64,000 bases of DNA from Ligula intestinalis (Eukaryota; Platyhelminthes; Cestoda; Diphyllobothriidea; Diphyllobothriidae), in NCBI GenBank assembly GCA_036362985.1, contig JAYGXS010000005.1:1959361-2023360 (forward strand), read 5' to 3'. Each line of letters begins with the position of its first letter. The stretch's first letter is position 1. Shown one piece after another: positions 56,698 through 64,000 of the stretch. A program made the translations under genes and the position numbers. Below the pieces are notes generated by a model. It ran no database searches. It saw only the letters and a list, made by a program, of their open reading frames with translations, and was not told where the DNA came from.

Positions 56698-57005
56698 ATG
56701 TGTAGCGCCGGCACCAAGTCCGCAAACCGTCAGGTGACTTCGCTTCTCTATCTGCTACAGGGCCAGCTAATCACAGGTGCCGTAGACTGCTATTGGCCAA
56801 GCAGTTGAACAAGCGGCCAGTGATTCACTCTCGCATGACGTTTACACATTCACGCCCACAGACAGACGCGCCCGCAGGGCATGGGGCCTGCCGCGCTTCA
56901 GATTACCACTGACTTCTTGTACACAATAAAAAACTCCTACTGGTCTTACCCCTCTTTCTCCTGTAGGAAAATGGGCGTGATAATTGTAGTGCTCTGAACA
57001 GACTT
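56698..57005 (+). repeat. LTR-like repeat, family Y
   Basis: Starts tgtagcgccggcaccaagtc, has tagactgctattggccaagc and gtacacaataaaaaactcct, and matches the inverted piece at 29,370-29,565 and part of 51,150-51,270. An AATAAA signal lies at 56,924. It is probably an LTR. It abuts the inverted family X copy at 57,008. Confidence 0.6.
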
Positions 57006-57007
57006 AT

Positions 57008-57200
57008 CGCAGGGGGCTAAGTGAGTTAAACTCCAGCAACGGTGATCGTCAGACCATGATTACTTAGTAGAGAAGCAGTCGGTAGAACCCAGAATAGTAG
57101 GAACAGTATATTGTGTACACAGAGGAACGGAGAATAGATGGAAAGCGATTTGACTTGGAGAGCTTACAACCGGCCAGAAGAGCCAGTCGAGTCAAAGTGG
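57008..57200 (-). repeat. LTR-like repeat, family X (inverted, partial)
   Basis: Begins atcgcagggggctaagtgag and runs through tattgtgtacacagaggaac. It matches the 61.55-kb copy for about 190 bp and then diverges. Confidence 0.6.
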
Positions 57201-57870
57201 GGGTTTTTTGCAGCAGGCATGCAAGCGGCAGCGCGAGCAGGCATTGTCTGGTTGCCTTGAAGGTTACTGGCCGGACAGCCTCTATCGACCTAGGCGTGCT
57301 TGCGCCTTATTCGTAGCCAAGGGAGACCAGCTTTTGTGGGATCTGTGCTTGGCTGTTTCAGAGGCCGCCTTCAGTGCAGACGCACGCGTTAGGAGTGGTG
57401 GGCCTTCGGGTATGCTTGCTTATGTAGAGTGAGTCACCAGAGACTCACGGCTTAAACCCCCTAAATATGTACCACATTTCGGCAACTCTCACTGTTGTCA
57501 CGACACCTGTACAGAAACCGAATCAGCGCATAAGGGGAGGCTTCTAGAAGGGAAAAGCTTCCCATCTTCAGGCCGATCGGAGCGCATTTCGTCCACATAA
57601 CCTGTCGATATGATACTTCCCAATAATTACGTAAGCAGAAATAGGCGCAGTCGCTGGAACAGTAACTTAAGTCGCCTTACGTTTCGGAGTCCCTCGCGGA
57701 TCCCTCACCAGAGATCCCGTTTCTGCCACTGTCTCTGATTATGGTTTCGCGCGACAGAATCCGACACTTCAGGCAATAATAAAGTTCTTGTTTAAGCGAT
57801 CGCGCCCCTTTCTTCTCAACGCAATATGTCTTGTGCTGCTGCGTTCCCGATAAAATTCCGGACTACTATG

Positions 57871-58230
57871 TAGCGGCCCTGTAGGGCCACTTCCTCCTCC
57901 ACCCGCGTCACGCCACACATGATAGCAGTCTCATTCGTCCGTGGGTCAGCCAATCACAATCGCCAACGCTGCAACTCCATGTGGCTGCTAAGAAGTACGC
58001 ATGCACCAGCCAATCATTTCACTGTGGCTGATGCACAAAAGACCTCACTGCCACGTTCTCACACTTCGAATGCGACCATCTAGCTTCATCCGATAGCCAA
58101 ATTCCTCCTATCTATTCTCCACTTCTTCTGTACATAATAAACTATTCCATCCATCTTGCATTTCAGTACTTCTCTGCCACAAGAAACCCGCCCTGAAGAT
58201 TGCACCGGCAAGGGTTTTCCCATTTAACTT
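57871..58230 (+). repeat. LTR-like repeat, family Z
   Basis: Starts tgtagcggccctgtagggcc and contains tgtacataataaactattcc with an AATAAA signal. It is related to 55,553-55,930. The tail-to-head neighbour at 58,262 is a family X copy. Confidence 0.55.
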
Positions 58231-58261
58231 AACCCTTATCCCCCCCTTGCGGTAACGATGT

Positions 58262-58690
58262 TGTGACTAGCTCAAGTCGAAGTGAACTTTCCTGAAGGCC
58301 CACGGGCACTAGTCACGAAGTCTGGATCAGCCAATCACATTTCCCGCATAGATGTCTTTTTGGGACGGCGACGAATAGCAAGGTCGCACGCGTTCCCGAC
58401 GCAATCTATCTGTCTGGCCAAAAACCTCAAGGCCGACCCAGCCAATGAATGCTCTCTCTCTCTCTGTCCACTGGCCTGACTGCTATCAAACCAGCACTTG
58501 GACCACGGCTGGCATCCTGGCTGGTCGTGTTCACCCAAGTCAGACTTCTTCCACCTATTCTCCGTTCCTCTGTGTGCACAATATAATGTTCCAACTACTC
58601 CGGCCTTTACCGACTTCTAATCCACCATGTTACCATGTTCAGAAGATCGCAGTTGCTAGGGTTAAACTCACTTAACCCCCTGCGATAAAT
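58262..58690 (+). repeat. LTR-like repeat, family X (plus orientation)
   Basis: Contains gactagctcaagtcgaagtg, gatcagccaatcacatttcc, ccaatgaatgctctctctct, tgtgtgcacaatataatgtt and tcacttaaccccctgcgata in family order. About 430 bp. Confidence 0.65.
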
Positions 58691-59099
58691 ATAATGGGTT
58701 GTAGTGCAGCTGTGCTTGACAAAAACGAGAGACGTGTTAGTGATCACGGTACGTGTTGATCAGACCACGCAGACCAGTCCGTGCGAGCCCATAACTACCG
58801 CCATTAGTGGGGGGGTTGAGGTAACGCGCCACCGTGTAAGCCACTGCGTCTAACTTCATCCCTAGTTGGTTGATAGTCGGTAGTGTTATGAGCAGCTAGC
58901 TAGCAGCGCTCACAGAAGGCTATCGATTAGCCTACACGCAGCGTACGCAGACTGGCAATCAATCAATCAATAAGTTAACAGTTAAAGCTGCAGCCAGCGG
59001 TTAAGTCACAAACTAATCGTGTCGCTACTCACGCCAGGACAGTATCTGATTGGCCCGATTGAAACGGCTTTACATGCGTTTGTTACCTTAACTCTCGGC

Positions 59100-59820
59100 T
59101 ACATCTACAAAAGGTAGGTGCATGTGGGAGAGACGGTACTGGTGAGGCTGTCACTGCGGTATGCTTACTCACACATTAATAAATACGGTAAATCCGACGT
59201 ACTGGTATCCATCACAACCCGCTAAAATTCGTGACTTGAGAGGCTGCCCAGCAGTGAGATAACTCGTTCCTTCCCAGTACTCAGTGTCAGACTACAATGG
59301 CTCCTTTTAAATGGGCTCTTTAAATCACCCCCACCACACCTGTGAGATTATAGCCGCCCTTAAAGAGCTCTTGTGGGGATCAGGTCTCGCGTGGCACGCG
59401 TAGACGAGCTAATTTTGTAAGTCACTGCGCTCGAGCCCGACTCCGGTCGTTTTGTCATTGGTGGGTGCGAATCCAAAGACCGGCAGAGCCCAGCTGGCAG
59501 TAACCGGTTAATCAACGCCAGGGACTCAACCCAAACTAATTGGGATTGTCACGCTGATTCGTGAGCAGCTACTACTAAGCATAGGTTATAGCCTTATCAT
59601 CAATGCTCTCAGGCACCCCAAGCCTTGTTGATTGTGACTTTCTTCCCTCTGCAGTACTGCTTATCCTTCTGTCATTAGAATTACAAACACTACTAGCCGA
59701 AACCATAGTCACTGCAGTCGCCTCAAGCAATCCACGACAATTCTCCGTTGACAGCCCCGCCCACGGACGTCAACCGGCAACGAAACATGGGTAGCGCCTT
59801 TCAGCCGATCACTGAATGGT
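59100..59820. other. stretch without a recognised gene
   Basis: No convincing coding or repeat match. A short minus-strand-like relation to the 1290-1560 repeat begins only at 60,115. Confidence 0.3.
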
Positions 59821-59825
59821 TACCC

Positions 59826-59882
59826 GTCTCAGAAGGGTGTTGGCCCAGGCTTCGTGCAGTGCTGCTCTCACCCTTCTGAGAC
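59826..59882. other. perfect 14-bp stem inverted repeat
   Basis: gtctcagaagggtg at 59,826-59,839 and its exact complement at 59,869-59,882 enclose a 29-base loop. No transcript context is known. Confidence 0.7.
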
Positions 59883-60114
59883 CCAATGTCTGTATGCATA
59901 TGCAATGCCAGACCTCGGCAAACCACGGTCCCTGTGGCCTGGTAGGCGCTGGCACTTTCTCTCGGTTCTGATTCCTGCTCGGTGTATGTGTTCGCCCTCC
60001 CACTGGGTCTCAGGCCCTAACTCAGGTGTCCGAGAAGCTAGGTGGTCATTAGACGGTGGGGGAGAGTGAAAGCGACCCTCAACGCGCTTTCTCACTATAA
60101 TCAATCAGATTCAC

Positions 60115-60320
60115 TTGCAGCTATCACGGCGCGCTAAAAGCCGTGGCTTGGAGGGTTTGTCAACTGACGGGGAAACTCGGGCCACCTACGTTGCTGCTCC
60201 TCTTGTACGCGCGTGTTTCTGTGTGCGTATGGGAGGAGAAGGAGGACTGAGAGTCAGGCTGCAAAGGCTCCCTCTTAATGTGGCCTTTATGGCACTTCTG
60301 CGAAGGGGGGAGCATACCTA
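60115..60320 (-). repeat. jockey 5' region repeat, inverted copy
   Basis: gcgcgctaaaagccgtggct and ctgagagtcaggctgcaaag are the reverse complement of blocks at 63,360 and 62,920 and of the copy at 1290-1560. Confidence 0.6.
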
Positions 60321-60548
60321 GCGGGTTGGCTGAGTGACTATCGCGCCAGCCACCTACACCCTCCCTCATACCTGGTTTTCTTGAGTTTGTCTTTACACCG
60401 GAAACGGAGGTGGGAGTGGCGAGCGAGTGTGCAGATACTCCGCAAGTCTGCCTTAACTCTTGTTTTCGTTCGCGATAGTTTGCTGCGTTGCTGCAGTCTG
60501 CTGTAGCCTTCGTGTTGCTTGTCCAGCTTGCCTCAATGTCTGCTTCTA

Positions 60549-60790
60549 TCGCAGGGGATTAAGCAAGTCTAACCGTACACCTGCGATCTTCAGACCATGG
60601 CTACTTAGTGCAGAAGGGAATTCAGTAAAGGCCAGAATAGTAGGAAGAATGTATTGTGTACACAACGGAAAGGAGAGTAGATGAGAGTAGGTTGACTAGG
60701 GAGAGCCACGACCGCCAGGGAGAGTGACCAAGTCCCAAGTGAGGTTTAAGAGCCATTAGGCCAGGAGCCTGTGATTGGTTGGACATCGTG
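60549..60790 (-). repeat. LTR-like repeat, family X (inverted, truncated)
   Basis: Begins atcgcaggggattaagcaag and contains gcgatcttcagaccatggct and tattgtgtacacaacggaaa. It ends in agcctgtgattggttgg, about 200 bp short of the full copy. Confidence 0.65.
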
Positions 60791-61014
60791 CGGGTGGAGA
60801 GTGTGTGGGTGAATAGCGTATGGCATTATGGCTTGATTAATTCTAGTGGCAGTTCTACCGTCGATTTAGACGATGTCAACAACGAACTCCAGCAAACTGA
60901 AGACAAACGCGGTGACTTGCGCTGGATAACAGTGAATGTAGACTCACGCAGGATCTAATGCGCGCTCTTAACTCCTGACTACGTATCTCGACACAGCACA
61001 ACCACTATTTATCA

Positions 61015-62098
61015 GCGGTCAACCCATTGAAGAAGTTAGTTGCTTCCGCTATTTGGGTTCGAATATGCTAGCCAACGGACGGGCCAAAGATGAAATCAAG
61101 AACCGAATCGCGCAGGCTAGAAATGCATTTAGGCTGCTAGCCAGATCACTCTAGTCTGGCTCAGACATCAGCTTACGTACTAAGCTACTGATATGCAAAG
61201 CATCAATCAGACCGGTGTTGGTATATGCCTGCAAAACATGACCAGTGAGGAAGGCAGACATCCTATCGCTAGAAGTCTTTGACCGTTGGTGTCTTCGACG
61301 CCTCTTAAGAGTCTTCTGGCAGGATCGAATTTCCAATGTCGAGCTATACTGCAGATGTTTCAAACTACCAAGTCTAGCATCGTACATCCAGCATCGCCGA
61401 CTGCAATGGTTTGGCCATGTCCTGCACAAACCATCGACGGACCTCTCAGATTGGTCGTGAACTCCTTTCGTAGTGCAAGCTGGAGATACCGATAAGGCGG
61501 TCAACTGAAGACATGGCTCAGCACCATCAAGTCGAAGGGATCGGCCTATCGCAGGGGGTTAAGTGAGTTAAACCGTGCAACTGCGATCTTCAGACCATGG
61601 TTACTTAGTGCAGAAGAGAAGTCCATAAAGGCCAGAGTAGTTGGAAGAATGTATTGTGTACACAAAGGAGAGGAGAATAGATGGAAGAAGTCTGACTTGG
61701 GAGTAAACGTCCGCTCAGAAGATTGACCGGATCCCAAGTGAGGTCTGAGAGTACTCGGGCCAGAAGACAGAGAGAGAGCTTTCATTGGCTAGTTCGGCCT
61801 GGAGATTTTGGGCAAAGAGGCAGCTTGCGTCGGGAACGCGTGCAAACTCGCTATTCGTCGCTGGTTCAAACCGCGTAGATGCGTGAACCGTGATTGGCTG
61901 ATCGAGACGTCGAAAACCGCGTCGGTGAGCCTTTGGAAAAGTGCACTTCGATGCGAGCTAGTCGGCCAGGCACGACCCACTACAGGCCTGGAACAAACAA
62001 TGCATTAAAATCTGTGAAGACCTCGCTTCCGACCGCCGCCAATGGGCCGCCACTATCCGTGACATCCGTGAAGCCGATTCATCCAACAACAGGAGCTA
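61015..62098 (+). pseudogene. RTE-type reverse transcriptase C-terminus, split by an LTR-like insertion
   Basis: The plus-strand frame reads FISGQPIEEVSCFRYLGSNM, ANGRAKDEIKNRIAQARNAF, a stop, then ICKASIRPVLVYACKT, DRWCLRRLLRVFWQDRISN and HRRLQWFGHVLH. It breaks at 61,542 and continues after the insertion with ICEDLASDRRQWAATIRDIR and stop at about 62,098. This is the same domain order as the copies at 2 and 1917. Stops in the first half show that it was already decaying or decayed later. Confidence 0.87.
61548..61984 (-). mobile_element. LTR-like family X insertion with 5-bp target duplication
   Basis: A 437-bp segment flanked by ggcct at 61,543-61,547 and 61,985-61,989. Removal of the segment rejoins RTE coding blocks. 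In its own orientation it starts TGTAGTGGGTCG and ends CCTGCGAT. It contains ccaatgaaagctctct and tgtgtacacaatacatt. Length, TG start and 5-bp duplication suggest a solo LTR, but the 3' end is not the usual CA. Confidence 0.8.
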
Positions 62099-62154
62099 AT
62101 CGGATAAAGAACAAGTAATTACTGCACGCTCTTCCCACTCCCCAAGCTGTGTAA

Positions 62155-62880
62155 CCGGTGCCAAGACAAAGTCAGTAAGACTGAAGATGGGGGAGAGCGC
62201 ATGTGGCTGGTGCGGCCTAGTCCGCCCATATGAGCGCCACCACACAGGATTGGCCGCTCAGAACTGCGGCCAGCAGTCCTGGTGGACCTGTTCACAACCT
62301 GGCCATCCGAACCACCATCGTTGCAACGCTCCTGAGCCTAGCCGTAACGTTCGGAAGTCTATCCGAGGTCTCCACAAGGCAGCTGTCGCCTCGTCTCTCT
62401 CGGATCTACCCGTTGATGGCTCCGTCATCAGGACAGGCTACCAGCGCCTTCACCAGAGAGCCGATGTGGACGCTAAATCCAGCTACCACCCCCCCGGTCC
62501 TTCTGGGTGGCTATCCACCTCCGATTGCCACCTCGGAATGTCATCTCCCAAGGGTGACTCGCTGTACCCTGGCGCAGCTACGCAGTGGCTACTGCATGCT
62601 CCTTCGCCAGCACCAACACCGACTGGACCCGTCCATACCAGACTGCGGCGTCTCGCCGTATGACTGCCGTCATCTCTTCGCCTGCAGTTCCCGGCCAGGC
62701 ACCCAACTCACTCCCGAGGACCTTTGGCTCAAGCCGGCCGAGGTCGCCGCTTTTCTCCGTCTCCCATCTGCACCCAGTTTTGACTCCGGCGGGAACCCCT
62801 GATCCAACATGAGCTACTAACCAACCATTGGCCGCTCCTCGAATGCACGACACAACACCGGGCTGTTATCCCACTTAAAT
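62155..62880 (+). other. GC-rich stretch with overlapping open frames; start shared with 2925-3035
   Basis: The first 95 bp repeat the block at 2925. Two overlapping plus-strand frames (62,187-62,663 and 62,230-62,802) encode Pro/Ser/His-rich peptides. One begins ACGWCGLVRPYERHHTG and has a few Cys/His pairs, but I do not recognise a domain. Long frames are expected by chance in GC-rich DNA. It could be ORF1 debris of the jockey-like element downstream. Confidence 0.3.
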
Positions 62881-63545
62881 GGGAGTGCCGTTACAGGCGC
62901 ACTAAGGAGCCATTGCAGCCTGACTCTCAGTCCTCCATTTAGCTACTCCGCTGTAAAGACCCGCGCCAGGTACTTGTAATTTGCCCAAACTCTGAGCTTG
63001 CCCAGTTGTTGTCACGAGCACCCACGGAGCAGCAAGGGAATTCAGTAGGCCAGGCGAAGAAGTGTATTCACACAGAACATGCTAATGCAGCAAAATGCAA
63101 GTCACTCTTACAAAAGGCTGCGGGGTATTTATTCAGTCCGCTCCACGAGCAGGCGTCAGCGACAGGGGACCACCCAGCTATGACGAAAAACCGATAGTCA
63201 CCGCGCGCTCTCTCATGACAGCTGCGCCGAGTTGCACTCGGAGGCCTTTCTGTAAGATGAGTAACCATGAGAATCGGCGCATTCTCAACGGTTTCACAAC
63301 ACACACTGTGTTGGCCGCGCAATCTGTGTGCCCGTCAGTCGACAACCTTTCAAGCCATGGCTTTTAGCGCACCGCAATAGCGTCAAGCACGTCAGATAAA
63401 AATGCACTGAGCTGTCAACCTCACTCTCTCCCCCCCCCTCCCAGCTGTCCCGTGCCCCCACCGATCTCCATGCCTCCAACCCGTCCGGTCCTGAACCCAA
63501 ATCCTCTGGTCTCCGACCTTGCCTCACCACCTGGTCTTAAGATCT
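62880..63545 (+). repeat. 5' region of the jockey-like element
   Basis: gcagcctgactctcagtcct and ccatggcttttagcgcaccg recur at 1290-1560 and inverted at 60,115-60,320. Its position just upstream of the endonuclease frame suggests the element's 5' untranslated region. Confidence 0.55.
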
Positions 63546-63551
63546 TATAAT

Positions 63552-64000
63552 TCAACGCCAACGGCCTCCTTGAGAAGCTTGACCAGCTCCTGGCCTTCAT
63601 GCGCTCGCACAGCATAGCTGTGGCGGCTATCCAAGAGACAAAGTTGTCTAACTCCACTAAGGTCCCTTCCTGTGCCGATTACACGATTGTCCGTCGCGAC
63701 CGCGGCCGCAACAAAGGCGGAGGTTTGGCCTTCCTGGTGGACAAATCCATTGCCCATCACCAGCTACCCCTGCTTGGAGCCGATCCCACGGAAGTACTGG
63801 CGATTTCCCTTGACATTGGCCCGGCGCCGCTAACCGTCGTGAACGTGTACATCCCTCCAACTTCCAGTTGTCCTCCCGGTTTCACCGCCTCTATCGCTCC
63901 CTACTTACCTTCTGGAGACAGTTTGGTGCTAGGTGACTTCAACGCCCACCATGACCTGTGGTGCTCTAACTTGGCAGCCGACCCCCGAGGAGAAGCTCTG
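63552..64000 (+). CDS. jockey-like LINE endonuclease domain, runs off the right edge
   Basis: The plus-strand frame is open from about 63,552 to the end of the window without a stop. It reads FNANGLLEKLDQLLAFMRSH, VAAIQETKLSNSTK, RRDRGRNKGGGLAFLVDKSI, VVNVYIPP and LVLGDFNAHHDLWCSNLA. These are the N, E, GGG, YxPP and GDFN catalytic and structural blocks of an apurinic endonuclease as in jockey LINEs. The first ATG is at 63,599, inside the domain. The true start is unclear: a stop lies just upstream (TTATAA at 63,544). No stops are seen in 450 bp, so this is among the least decayed coding segments here. RT would lie beyond the window. Confidence 0.85.

Noticed and set aside
62230..62802. 190-residue plus-strand frame as a host gene
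   Set aside because: Two frames overlap in GC-rich DNA, the start is a dispersed repeat, and no domain is visible. Kept only as an unassigned stretch.
63421..63860. Minus-strand open frames at the right edge
   Set aside because: They are shadows of the plus-strand endonuclease frame.

Overview
The window looks like repeat-dense animal nuclear DNA, most plausibly from a parasitic flatworm (tapeworm or fluke type). The reasons are two assembly gaps, one host-like multi-exon gene on the minus strand whose introns are full of transposons, and many decayed RTE, CR1/jockey, Penelope, Ty3/gypsy, Helitron and mariner elements. No bacterial or viral gene organisation, rRNA, CRISPR array or convincing functional tRNA gene was found. 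The assignment is an inference from element content, since no conserved species marker is present.

1-16 kb. Five exons with canonical splice sites encode a secreted or surface protein with C-type lectin domains (CTLD), running right to left (15.8, 13.6, 9.7, 9.2 and 1.7 kb). The exons at 15.7, 13.5 and 9.6 kb fit together in phase into one whole CTLD and the start of a second. The introns hold RTE reverse-transcriptase debris, a (CTA)n-containing dispersed repeat in two opposite copies, and two foldback elements with a tRNA-like sequence at the apex. A third such foldback lies at 19.4 kb.

16-30 kb. A decayed Helitron (rolling-circle Rep plus PIF1-type helicase) runs from about 19.85 kb to a 3' hairpin-CTAG terminus at 29,140. 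It is split by a nested Ty3/gypsy element (20,878-25,336, minus strand). That element has a 5-bp target duplication, one full LTR, one truncated LTR, a mutated gag/pol and a 400-bp assembly gap. A second, smaller Helitron relic lies at 16.5-17.1 kb, and a roughly 285-bp tandem repeat with a 28-nt poly-C lies at 17.4-19.1 kb.

30-50 kb. This is a mosaic of non-LTR retrotransposons in both orientations. The best preserved is a CR1-like element of about 4.8 kb (42.5 to 37.7 kb, minus strand) with ORF1, endonuclease, RT and a C-terminal tail. A plus-strand ORF1-endonuclease fragment lies at 35-37 kb and several RT pieces surround these. Two pairs of direct repeats lie at 46-48 kb.

50-64 kb. An AT-rich foldback (51.3-52.3 kb) carries a 64-bp insertion with a 12-bp target duplication. 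A mariner/IS630-type element (53.2-53.95 kb) is bounded by TIRs and TA. A Penelope-like fragment (54.7-55.4 kb) sits between near-perfect 125-bp inverted arms that contain a hammerhead-like motif. A cluster of LTR-like repeats follows in both orientations, one of them inserted into an RTE ORF with a 5-bp duplication. The right edge is the apurinic endonuclease domain of a jockey-like element that continues beyond the window.

No genes here work together as a pathway. The window is one host gene in a landscape of transposon insertions whose nesting can be ordered: the Helitron is older than the gypsy element, the RTE older than the LTR-like element, and the AT-rich foldback older than the mini-insertion.
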